Part shown: positions 1 through 12,100 of the stretch, in pieces
Layout of the letters: the number at the start of each line of letters is the position of its first letter
Numbering within the stretch: the first letter of the stretch is position 1
Assembly: GCA_001557505.1 (NCBI GenBank)
Contig: LSAX01000003.1
Coordinates: 4,588,001-4,652,000 of the forward strand
Source of the DNA: Reticulascus tulasneorum
Taxonomy: Eukaryota > Ascomycota > Sordariomycetes > Glomerellales > Reticulascaceae
DNA: 64,000 nt
Direction of reading: 5' to 3'
Translations under genes and position numbers: made by a program
The notes under the pieces: generated by a model
What the model saw: the letters and a program-made list of their open reading frames with translations, nothing else
Told to the model about the DNA's origin: nothing
Database searches by the model: none

Positions 1-3000
1 TTCATGTACATAAATCTGGCGGTGCGAGACCTGAAAGAAACGGACCGGCAAACTGCGTGTGCATTCACTTCGGGCTTCTATTTCTACATGGTGCGAAAAA
101 AAAGTAAACCGCATTGGAGAATGCATTTGTCTATCTATCTAGCGCCCCTATGGGCCTTTTGTGTGAAGGCAGAGGCTATGGCTGGATGGCCAGGGAGGGA
201 GATTGGCGCCTGACGGACGGCTGGATGGGTGTGTAATTGGGATTGGCGTTGTGAGGGTTACGATTACTACAGCTGGCGTTTTGTGCGAATACACACCCTT
301 TGAATCAGTTTACTCGTTATGAGTGGCATGTGAGCAGCGTCCTCAGTTCAGGTTTACACACAGGAACTAGATACGATTTGCCATCAGATCCTAAGGAGCC
401 TGCAAGCATGCAATGTGTGGAATTGACCCGATATTGTGGCTGCCCGTGGGCGGCCACTAGATCTAAATGTGCCGCCCGCAAAGATGCATCGGCCCGCGTG
501 GGGTCGAACTAGCGAGAGAGGAAAGAGAGAGCGATTCGAGTAGTTTCGGATGGTGTACTGGTCTACGACTTAACCTGTTTCCAGCAGAAGTGCCAGCTGA
601 TGTATGTACAGCAGAGGCTCCTCGTCAAGATTGCAGCCCACCTGCCAGACGGGGGATGGAGTCGGGTGAAGAACGTGGGGGCTAGTCTCTTGACAGGAGT
701 GTACAGTTCGTGGGGATGCCTGGGTAGCTAAACCTGGACGGACGCAGAGTTGCTTCTTCGTGATACTTGGCCCGCATACCAATGGATAATTACCAAGAAA
801 AACGACGGAAACATGGGCAGCAGGACGTGTCCAAGTCTGGCTGGAAGGTAATCTGGGTGCTGTTGTCGCATCGGGCCACCCGAAGAACTGGTCAGGCACG
901 ATGACATGCTCATTGGCGATATCGATACGAGTGACAGAACTTGAGGTAAGGCAGCACGACACGACTGCAGTGCGACTTAGGCCCTGACAGATGCTTGGTT
1001 GTGGCAGTCTGATGCGGATGTACGTATGGTGATGGGCAGCAATACATGGCGTTTAAATGGGTGGTAGCTCAAGGCACACCTCTGGAGCTCATTAATGGAG
1101 AGGCACACTTCATTTGTTGACGTTTATATGGAGGGCACGGGACAACGATGTGGCTGCACTGTACTCGCGGTTGCGAAGCATGAGGATGCGATCTTTAACC
1201 CAAGTGCACGACGTGTAGATTAATTTACTACCTAGATAGAGTTGGTGGACTTGGACGGCTCAACTGCCGTGGATGGATACACGTGGGCGCTCGGAATCCC
1301 TATCAAGTTCATCAGAAAGTGTGCAGCTACGAGACCGGTCTCGGTTTTGGAAAAAGTCTATCCTGCATTAACATCAAGGCAAAATATCAGGTTGATTGCT
1401 GTTCACGAGGATTTGCCTTTCCCCTTGCTTTAGTTCGAATCCATTAGACAAGAGGCGGCCAGGATAACCCTTCCTCTTGCTGGCGGTGTCCCGGCCAGCG
1501 GCAGACCGAGGCGTACGCCAGGTGCAGACGGCCCATTCCCATCGCTGACAAAGTTTACATCCATAGAGCGGTGTATGTTATTCTGCTGCTTCATCTTCGT
1601 GGAGGCGCTCCAAGTCGCGGAAAAGTCCGATCCAGACGGATGGCAGCGCAGGTCAAAATGACGAGGACTTTTGTTCGTTGATCTCCTGCATAGTGCATGG
1701 CGGTAGGATAATACGGTGGAACGTGGGCTTATCGCCCTGCAGATGTTGAGCGCAGCTTGTGCAGGAGGCACGCAGGGAGCTATGGGCAGAGAGAGGGCGA
1801 GGTGCAGATGCGGCCTGGTGGAGATGGGATAGCTGCATGTTGCATACGGTCATTAAGGGCCCCCGGTGTGAGTGGTTCTCGGAGTATTGAAAGCGAAAGA
1901 TGTTGCTCTTGGCGAAGCCTCCGTGCATGTCAAGGCGGCCGAGAGGGAGAGGCAGAGCGACTTCGTCCCTCCTGCAAGCTGCAGCCGAACGGAACAGAGA
2001 GACATGACGATGATGACAAGGAGAAACAACCCTCGGAAGTCTCTGAAGCATCCGCACGTCGAGCGCTACATCACCCCTCCATTACAAAAAGAATCGCATC
2101 TTGTCACAAATGACGCGGTTGACAAGATCTGGCTTATCTGGTGTCCCATTTGCTGAAAGTACGGGACGCTTGCGGGCATGGAGGGGGGAGCCACCAGATT
2201 CAACTGATAAGATTTGATGGTTTGATAGATTTGTGTAACCACTTTCTCCGATGGAGAAAATGACAACTCTGAGCATCGGTATGAACATAACAAAGACTAC
2301 TCGGAGCTCGGAACGAGAGCATTGTGATGCCCAGTCCGAATTGGAACTGTCCAGTTCTGGGGGCTGAAACGACACCCTGAAGATTCACATCACCTGATTG
2401 CGCTCTGCTGCATCTCAAGGGCCAAATCAGTGGCCTGGCCCAGCGGCTCGCAATAATAACGAGCGAACAAACGACCGCGGGACCAGTCTCCGGACCGCTG
2501 GGGTTCCCCTCAGTTTGGCCTGGCCCTGAATACCAGTGAGTTGGGATGCTGACGATGATCATTGCTTCACCAGCATGGCTTTGGGATTTGGCGGTAACGC
2601 TGCCGTCCTCTATGTCGACGGCGTAACATTAGTTCTCACCTCGAATACGAGCCTCTTGCTTATCTCTAGACCGGGACGGCAAGGTTTGAGATCAGATCAT
2701 ATCAAACAGGACGGCCACCACCACCCCACCTCGGCGAAGAAAAATTCTCACGTCAAAGCTGCGGAACGTCGGTGATGGACCATCGGAGAACATGCTGCAA
2801 ACCTCAACCAAGCTTCTTTAACTTGTGGCCGCACTAGCCAGGGCACCTAATTGCGGTTTCCATTTGACACGGGATCAGTGCCGCGTCTTGGCTAGGGGCA
2901 GGAAACCGCTGTTCGTTCTGCGCTTCACAATCTTCTGCTCGTCGCGAATGAATGCTTGCGTAATGATCCCATGTCGATGAATCCTACAGGCTAATATACA

Positions 3001-6000
3001 TCAGCATCCATGCATCCAAGCGAGGACAACCACCTCGTGGCCAACCCGCTGTTGCACGACGCACGGCCATCGCAGCAGCAAAAACTGGTCAGCGTTCCGG
3101 ATTTACCAAGAAGACAGGCGTTGAGCAGCGGCCATTGGCCGTGCCCAATCAAGCCAGTCTGGGTGACGTTGCATGGGCTGTCAGGATTGCCCCGCCGTTT
3201 TTGTCCCCCAAGGCGGCACGGCTGCCGCCGGACACATGGCTATGGCATGCTCATTGCTTGGAGTTGTCACTTTCACCTACCAGATTTGGATCCGACGCAC
3301 TGATGCCTTTGGGGTCCTGTATGGTCCGAATTACTCCTTTTAATTAGTGCCAGAACCCCAATCCTCTCACCGAACCGAGACCGTCATCGGTCCTTCTCGG
3401 CAGGCTTGTCAGAGCGCATGGTTGGTTCTGCTGCGAGCCATGGCATTGTATGGCCGTTCGTACCACGCAAGCCATGGATGTTTGGAACCACCAAATGGCA
3501 ATCTCGGCCACCCGGTTTCAAGTTCACGAGTTTGCGCGTTCGGAGCATCGGAGAAATTGCGTGCTGTCTGACTGCCGAAGCCATCCTGCTTGGCCGCGTT
3601 GCTGTCGCCGAGCCTCATCGGATCCATCCATGCGTGAGCTCTGGTACTTGCTCAATCCTGCCGGCCAGAGGGAAACAATCGACCACTTATCAATTCATGC
3701 CAGCGTCATCCATGAGGGTCTGAAACATGTTGGCCGTGACAAATGTCGAATCAGATGCTACCAAGGTCTTGTCAGAATTGCAAACCAGCACGGACTTTCA
3801 TCTGAACATGTGAGATCGCCCTCGCCTTAAAGCGATTTCTGGCACCACCGATGTCGCCATGACATGCAATGGGACCTTAGTTCAAGCCGCGTTATTACTC
3901 CACCATGGCTCATCAAGGTCAGAGATTCCAGAAATTCTCTCATCCCAGCTCACCGAGTTATATCACCGGGATTTAACGACCCGCTTTCGGATCGAGTTAG
4001 GGTTGTGCCAGGGTCCTATTCAACCCGATCGGGTTGTTCGAGCGCCGCCGCTCCAGCCATTCCCAAGGTCTTTCAAGGGACGGTTGGCGCAGAGGACCAT
4101 CCGAGCTACATTGAGTACTTCTTACTTGAGTAGGCAGTACAGACTCCAGGGTGACTACATCCTCGTCTGCATGTTCATTTACGAGCCTACGGGACAGAGT
4201 GAGGGACAACTTTCCGTGCTGTTATCGAGCTGACAATGCTGTGAAGGCTCAAGAGCATAGAGACCCTGTCACATGGGAGTCCCCATTATAAATCAGCTGC
4301 ATGAGACAGCTTGCGATGTTGCTGCTGTGGAACATTATCATCTTCTAGCCTACGCCAATCTCAACACTTGCCAAGCGAGATGCGGGTTCTCACTGGATAT
4401 CAATTGACACTGTGTCGGATTGTATGCACTTCCAATTGTGTATATGTTAGTCATGTCATCATGTCTTGTGGCTGAAAAAACTGTATCGGTTTGGGGATGG
4501 ATGGTGGAAGGAATGCTAGCCACACATCCCCTTCGGATAGCACACTCTGCCCCGTTGCCGTGGTATGCTTTCTTCGTCTCGAGGCCAGATCCCCTTGTAA
4601 TATTGAGGCCGCAGGATGCTAGACAGACTGGTGCTTCGTCAGCCGCCATGCTCATCCTCTTGTTCCGTGTAGCAAGCATCGTCTATTACCCTTTCAGCTC
4701 TGGGGAACATTTCATTCTCCATGGATCTGACGGGCTCTGCGCTTCTTTGCTACGGGCCGTCTGAACGCGATCGAGACATCGGCTCACCGAGAGGAAGCTG
4801 ACATCCCACGTTAGGAGAGCTGTGCCACAGTCCTGGCTCCGTGACTGATGACTGAACCAGAGTTCAGAGGCTTGGGTCAGCGGTTCCCTGGCGTCACGGG
4901 TTGATGCGGACCGTTATTCAGGCGGTCATTAGCTCCGGGAGGATTTAGGATTCTGACATCATCTCGTTGTGCGCACGACATTACTGGACACGCTGGAATC
5001 TTCCAAAGCCGACGCGACAAGATCGAAATGCACAATTGGAAAAGAGTAAGCGTTGAGATCCCTCGGATTCGTTTCCGTCCAGCCAGAGCGTTGAGGGCCG
5101 GTGATTAGATGAGTAAGAAACTCTTTGCGGCCGTCTCTGCCAACGTGATGATGACTCTCGACCGGGGCAACAACAGCTCTTATCCGATGGACCCGGCAAT
5201 GATTCCCATGGTGTGTACACACCAGATTGATGAAGTAGGTACTTTACCGCAAACTGCATGTGGGAAGATGTTGCTGAAATTCCGCTCTGAATCAGGCATG
5301 TAGTGTGACAACGTGAATGGAGCGGACGTTGGTGCATGCATCTATGAATACAGGCAGCCCCATCTGCCTGCCCCCCACCAATATCACTGGTACATGCATA
5401 GCCTTTAAGTGCATAGCCACCAGCCTGTTTCTCATTGGGATCTACCTACTTTTAGCCCCCCATCGCAACAAGACTTTGTCCGTTTGGGTCTTCTGCATTG
5501 CCTCCAATGAGAGCCGTGTCTCTCTCGTGCTTGGCGACTTCCATAAACAGTTGGCACACAGCTACCACTCTCTGCAGCTTCTCGCTTGAAGTCCCTGGGA
5601 AAGGAATCGGAATTCCTGTCGCAAAGTCCAATTCCGTGCGGTCGCAAGTTGATGATGTGCTAGGTCGACAGTCTTGATTGCTCGGCAGTGTCTCTATTCG
5701 AAATCAGAGAGGCTTCGTGCATTGATTCCTGGACACGAGAACACGATGTACCATATGGGAACCTCGGATCCAGCGCGAATCTCAGAGTCCAAAAGTCTGT
5801 CCTTACGTTCCCAAACGTTTGTTCTCCAGAGAAGATCGCAACTAGCAAGCAGAGGCGGGCTGGCATTGGATATTGGGTTCAGCAACGGGGAGGCAACGGC
5901 ACTGGCCAGGATTTCATGATGCCCACGCACCATTCCACACCCGCGTATCACTGGCATACGATGATCATGTGCTCCCCGGAAAGCACTGGAACCAACACCC

Positions 6001-7841
6001 CCGTACTTCCGCTCCTCCTGTCTACTCGCATGGGCAAATACTCATGTGACGGTCGGTTAATTGGCTCCCGTGATCGCCGGTCCGCCACTTCGCGACTGCA
6101 GAGCGCCGAAAAGGGATGAGATGCGCCGAGTTATGTTCTGGCCCCATTGGACTGCAGCCTTGGCAGACCTTGACAGATTCCTTGGGGGCTTCATTGCGGA
6201 CAAATCCACCCCAGATATTTCGCAGGCCATCCTTCGAAGTACCCGTGTAAGGGTGGTAGTCGAGACAAGCGCCGATCTGAGTCTTCAAACGGTCAATAAA
6301 CCCGTCTTGACTGCCCACGGTGGTGTGCGGGGTATCGCAACCAGTGGTGAGCCCAGCCACCCTGTTGAATCACTGACTCTCCTGCTCAGACCGGCAATTC
6401 GAAGCTGCAGCATGTGTCGATTTACTGGTAACAGAACAACCTAGCACGGCAAATTCCAATAGCGGGAATCATTGCGAAGATAGGATCAGTATTGAGGTAA
6501 TTCGCCGCCTTGAGTGCGGGTATAATCGAGCTTCGAAGGGGGTGCCTTTGTCGCTGCACATGCATTCCTATTAGAGTCGAAAGCTCGTCTCGGACCGCTG
6601 CTGGTAATGTCGCGTCAATGGCTGGAGAAGGAATGAAGAATACCTTGTATCGGATGCAACAACGCGCCGTTCTCTGGCTTGGGGATCCGCAATCTATGTG
6701 ACGGCAAGCATGAATGCATTCTGCTTGCCTTTCCTTGCCTGTCACAATACTCTGACACGCGGGGGAAATTAACCAAGAGAGATGTGATCTAACCTACAGG
6801 CGCAAAGGGGCTTGCGAGACTTGGTGGGGCAGAGAGTGACATGAACGGATGTCCTGAATACCCGATGAAATCCTGAGTTAGGATTGGCTTGTTGGTTCTG
6901 CCAGATCGTTCGTTTCTTTTCTTGTCTCGGCACGGGAAACCTCTTGAGGTGTGCTGGTGTGCTGGGACCCGACAGTTTGGGACCCCTGGCTCACAGTCAC
7001 ATCGCTCGTCAAATCAAGATCTGGGCTAGTCGCCATCGTACTTTGTCCCACACCAGCCTTATCTACCTGTATTCCCTGGTTCGAAACATTCCGCATTGGC
7101 CTGTGTCTGCTTGGGCTGGCTGAATGGTGGCCATCCATGGGCTCTCAGACAAGGGAGGTTTGAATAACAATATCCGATCTTGCATCTGATCTCTGTTGTA
7201 TGCCTAGGCCATCTATTCAGCCGCTGGCTGCGGTAGTGGCGATGGTACAATCTTGACTGAAGCACTTCTCATCACCTGGTCAGAGCGGAACATGTCGGCA
7301 GTCCGACACCTCTGAGAAGCGAGCAAGGAGTTCTTCGCAACTTTCCAACAACATCGGAACTTGGTGGCTCAGGAACCCCTGAGGCAGCTGTCAATCAAAT
7401 CCGCATTTCTAAAGAACCGAAATCATCCGACTGCGACGTTGCATATGAGAGGATGGAGGATGCAGCTGCGTCGTTGGCCCCATCTTTTCGTCCAATGACC
7501 GGATATCTGGATCTTGTCACAAGAGAACATCCAGATACGCGTCGAAGGGCAAGCCCACAGAGCTGCGGTGTGATGACAAGTAGTTTACTAAATTGAATAA
7601 GCATCAAACTAATGCAACTGCCTTAGTCCTTGGAGCAGATTCATGGACTACTATAGCCGGCATCCGGTTGCTTGGCATCCTGCAGAAAACAACCCTAAGT
7701 ACCGTGGACACGGTCTGGTACTTCCTACAACCCGGTTTAGAATACCCCAAGGCTGGCCACATCACACGCGGCCATTGAGACCCTTGAGGGTTGGTAGGGC
7801 TAGCCCCCACGAGTGGTTGTCTCACCTTCACCACTCTCTGG
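1..7841. other. Gene-free region, left desert
   Basis: No reading frame here shows recognisable domains, a plausible exon chain or codon structure. The open frames are all shorter than about 145 codons and overlap each other on both strands, as expected by chance. I saw no tRNA, rRNA, terminal repeats or transposase motif. The downstream end is the 3' flank of the terpene cyclase gene, which is transcribed towards this region. The length is unusual next to the dense gene spacing right of 15 kb. It could be decayed mobile DNA, but nothing in the sequence identifies it. Confidence 0.5.
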
Positions 7842-9067
7842 TCACATACTTTTCTTCTGGATCTGATTCTCTGCATAATATGCTGCCACAACTCTCCCAT
7901 CGGGTAATACCCTCTCAGAGCTTTGCACCTGAGCCAATACGAATGGATAGATAAGGTCGCAGATTGTGCATGTGACCATGAGGAAGATCCCAAATGGATT
8001 GACGAAGTATCCATGTGCTTCAGGCCAGTAGTGCCAGAGGACCGCGGATGACCCAATCCAGCCCAGAAGCGTTCCCATAGTTCTGAAAACCCTGTTATAG
8101 CATTGTCAGCGTTATTTTTGTTTGGGGATGCAAACACACAGGGATCGTTGATTGGGTCCGGCACACAGTTTCGCGAAACGGGGCATGTATGACTATTATG
8201 CATATGCTTGAGATGCTCATCACAGGGATGGGCTGCATTCTGAAGGGACGCATGTTCTGGTCTGCAATGTCATGGTTCCTTGGCCTTGGCCTTGGCACTG
8301 AACGCTGAACGTGTCTTCATTCAGTTTCCCAATATCTGGGCACACGCATTTGATAAGATCAAGGTTGGTAGTTGGTGGACCGAGGGACTGCATCTAATGC
8401 ACGCAGGAGACCGTCCACAATCTTGTTTATCTTGCGTTTTGTTTTGTCCGGGGACCATGGAGAACCACAAATATGAGATGTCAACATACCAGATACCATA
8501 GCTAGCCCCCCCTGAGTGGCCTCTCACGAGCAACATCGCAAGACACCCCGGTGAAATCGTAAGGGACGAAACGCCAGCTGACCAAAACGCCAACTCCGTG
8601 CAATCAATACCTTCCACGCCGAACCACCACTTGCCCGTCTTGTCACCATGACCCATCCCTGGCACCGATAGCCACCAGGCGGCAAAGGCGTAGTTCCCCA
8701 CACACCCAACTGCCAGCATCACCGCAAACAGCAGTCCGAAGTTCCGGGCTACGATTGGCGCATGTTCCCATTCGTATCTCGCACTACGGATGGTCGTGTA
8801 TACGACTCCGATGTCCAGGAATAGCCAGGCTAAGAAGCCGAGGCGCTCGATGGTTAACTCGCTGACGTAGATGGAGTAGACGATCTCCCAGGAAACATTC
8901 TCTGCGAGGGCGAGGACAGGCATGCTATACGAGTGTGTGCGATGGGAGCGAAGAGTCATGAGAATGTAAGAAATGTCCCAGAAGATGGCGCCGATTATAA
9001 GAAGCGCGCCGGAAAGAGGGACGACCCAAGGAGGGACATGGGGCGGTGGCGTGTCAGAGAGGCCCAT
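7842..9067 (-). CDS. Pyr4/PaxB-family integral membrane terpene cyclase
   Basis: Predicted class of enzyme: a small multi-helix membrane cyclase that protonates an epoxidised or free prenyl chain, as in fungal meroterpenoid and indole-diterpene pathways. The protein is 275 residues in two exons, 9067-8490 and 8091-7842, joined in a Trp codon across a 398-bp GT-AG intron, long for this window. It has about seven hydrophobic segments. Family marks are the first acidic helix motif SWEIVY (Glu61), the RGHSGGASYGIW segment near residue 185 and a late acidic helix TICDLIY (Asp238). Glu61 and Asp238 sit where, from memory, Pyr4 has its two catalytic acids. Pyr4 and PaxB are about 245 residues, so this is slightly long. 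ATG 9067 is chosen because the family N-terminus follows it. No prenyltransferase, FAD epoxidase or PKS is adjacent, so substrate and pathway are unknown. Confidence 0.85.
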
Positions 9068-9165
9068 CTTGAAATCAATTAGCAAGACAACCACAATTTT
9101 GGGCCGACTGAGATGAAGTGAGGGAAGAGATTGGAACCGGCGGCGATGGTTTGGGAAGAGGGGTT

Positions 9166-9180
9166 GGGGGGGGGGGGGGG
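9166..9180. repeat. G15 homopolymer upstream of the cyclase
   Basis: Fifteen consecutive G on the plus strand (C on the coding strand of the cyclase) lie about 100 bp upstream of the cyclase start codon, in its promoter or 5' leader. Such tracts slip during replication and sequencing, so the exact length may vary. Confidence 0.9.
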
Positions 9181-12100
9181 TGGAAGGATTGGGGCATCTC
9201 AGGAGGATCCCCGTCTGGGTGGGGCGGAGCGGCAAAAGTTGGTGGGTCTTAAATCGCAATAACCTCATGTAGCACCAGAAAATTAGTAATGCCCCATGCA
9301 CTCAGGATGGCAAACAAGTATGGAGTGTTTTCAAATGTAGTGTCTGCGTCGCTGTCTAGACTGCCGTTTTTGGTAGCTTGCGCTATCAATGTTGGGCAGG
9401 TCAGACCATGTTACACGGCTTACAGGTACTGGCAGACGAGGAATACCGGGAATGGGCGTAGGAAGCCGTTTGGAGGGCTCCATAAGGCAGAGGAGATTTT
9501 AAGGAAGACAACAATCAGTGTGACAATAAAGCCGATATTAAGGGAGCTCTATTACTACTGCAACCGTGGTCCTTGAGACCGTCGTTCGCCAGACAAAACA
9601 ATGCGTTGATATCAAGGTTAGGATGAACAAAACTTTTGAGTAACTTATTAAAAAAGTCAAGGTTAGTTAAACGTAGTAGGGCTTTTAGTTCTGAAGTTAG
9701 TTTGGTATTAAGAGAAAAAGACATTTAGAAGTTTTAATATGTAAAAACAAGAGTACCCTAGAATACGAAATTTCAGATATACTCTAGAAGATATGGTTAT
9801 CCTCGGCGTCAGCAAAATATCAAGACTCTTCACATATAAGTCTAGCCGTTCGGTCTTTAGCTTACGGCTCAAGAGCAAGCCTAGTAAGCGCTAACATGGT
9901 CTTAATACTTGTCGGGGAGGCATCCAAGACAACCGTAAGTCGAGTAATCATGTGGTGGCCATCAAGTTCGGCAGCTACAAGACCGTTGTGAGCGATAGCA
10001 CCAGGGACCACCGACCCATTCATAGCCACCGCCATGTACACTCCCCACTACATACCGAAGGGTGGCACCATTGCCGTATGGTGTAATATGTAGGGTGCGG
10101 TCAAGGTATCGCCTGATGGCTAGCTGGCCATCAATTCTCGTACGTATCGCGCGGTCTTCAAAGACAGCATCAACCGAAAGAGTTCAGCCGCAGCTATACT
10201 GTTCATCTTAGATAGCGAGGTGTGGAGTTTCTCAACGACGTTCTGTATCATAGGGGCAAGTCAGCTCGGCGAACAAGACACGGCATACCCGACAGTGACA
10301 CAGGCATTCCAACGATTCTGCCTGACATGGTTTTAGATTAGCATCTCTTCGGCCTCTTCAGTTTCCTTCTTCGGGTTGCTTTTGTAAGCGGCCGAATATT
10401 CGCGGCAAACTGGACTCCCTGCTTAAAACTTGATTTTCTCTGCCCGTATATATAGCAAGACAGTACAGGGTTGTACGATGCAGTATACGCAGTCCACTAA
10501 GATCTATATTTCTGTGGCTCTTTGCCTTGAACAATTCGCCTGAGCGGACGTTAGTTGAGCTGAAAGCACAGCCCGACAACTCTTATAGCTCGAAGATTCG
10601 AGACTGAAAGGGCAGCTTAGAATGGTACAAGTGGGTGCTATGGTGATTCCTCTTGTGCCATAGACAGCCCTTTGGAAAAGAATGGCGTATTGGTAGTCAC
10701 AAATAAGGAGAGGATGTTTCCGGCCATGACATGACTAGTAGCAGAAAACGGGTTTCAGAGAGGCAGCCTTATGTAAAGGGGTCAGGCGATCTTCGCATAA
10801 CTTCAGCCATGCTGAGTCCCATGCTTCAAGGTAAAGCCCAGAGAGGCTGTGATGCGTTCTGCAATCCTGTATCAACACTGAAAGGTGGCGAAAAGAGGGT
10901 GTAGGTCATCTTTTACTGGCTGAGCTGGGTGGTTCTCCAAGATAACCCGCTCTGACGAGGACGATAGAAACCGCATGAGTTTGTCTTTCATGTCTGGAAC
11001 GTGAAACCCAGGTTCGTGTTTCTTAATTACGTAAATGAACCAGATGGTGGGAGAAAAAGGTTTCTTAGAAGTAAGAAGAATCTATAAGAATGGGCATCCC
11101 AGCTATAACAAATGATAACACCACGCATTAGCAACTTAAAGCATCGCATATTCTTGTTACAAAGAACGGCGCAGGCTTCAAAGTAAACCTAACACCGCAA
11201 GTATGGTCCAGATCGCCTTCATCGTCATTTCTACCTTAGATGTCTCCTCTGGTGTATCCAGCGCCGAAGCTATCAACTGCCCGAGCGCACAAGACATCTG
11301 CGGATAAACAATCCCATACATCAATTCGACAAACCTCTAAGTCTTTCAGTGGAAAGGGCCGCCAACATTCCATTATCCATTGAAGATAGCCAAGTACGGA
11401 GCGTTACAATCACCGCAACGGAGGCGAAAGCTCAACCCTGGGAATCCAAATTGAGTCAAGGAGTCGAAGAGTTTGGGCTTCCTGGAGCCCACAAAGACTG
11501 TTCCCTTGTACATGGGCTTGGACACGCTGAGATCACATTCTCTCGTCGCGAATCGTCGATTTCACGTCAAGCCCAGTAGCTAGGCAAGCAGAACCAGGTC
11601 TATGTATGAGGGTCTCTACATTTATCATAATCGAACAAGATAATCTAGTTGGGATGGAATTCATAAAGGGTTGATTGTAAGGAAAACGGGGCTAGATTGG
11701 GAAGAGTAATGTACATGCAATATGTTGTTCGGATCCATAAAAGGCCAAACAAAGTCTCATTCAATGCCAACTCGCCACATCCTACACCTCTTCTTACGGC
11801 CTAGGCAAGAGTTAAAATTGTGTCTGTGAGTTAACGCTGCAAACTATAGAAATGGGATGAAACAAATCTCAGATGGCACCATAAGGTAACATTTCATTGT
11901 GTATCACAGCTCGGCCAAATATGTACACTTCTTACTATCGACATTCCCGTAACCATCGTTCATACTCTAGATTCAGCTCCTATCAGTTGGAATAGAAGCA
12001 GGCTTCGAAATATACTTGATGATAGAACTGGGTGCTTACACTCGCCAAAGTATACTTGCCGGATATCGCTTGAACCAGGTCGTGTATGTGAGCCACAGAG

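Noticed and set aside
1429..1445. GTTCGAATC resembling a tRNA T-loop
   Set aside because: The flanking bases cannot form the T stem or an acceptor stem, and no anticodon arm lies at the right distance upstream.
7604..8203. 199-codon minus-strand frame overlapping exon 2 of the cyclase
   Set aside because: It reads the cyclase exon and its intron in another frame, shows no domain, and the cyclase exon has clear family motifs in the correct frame.
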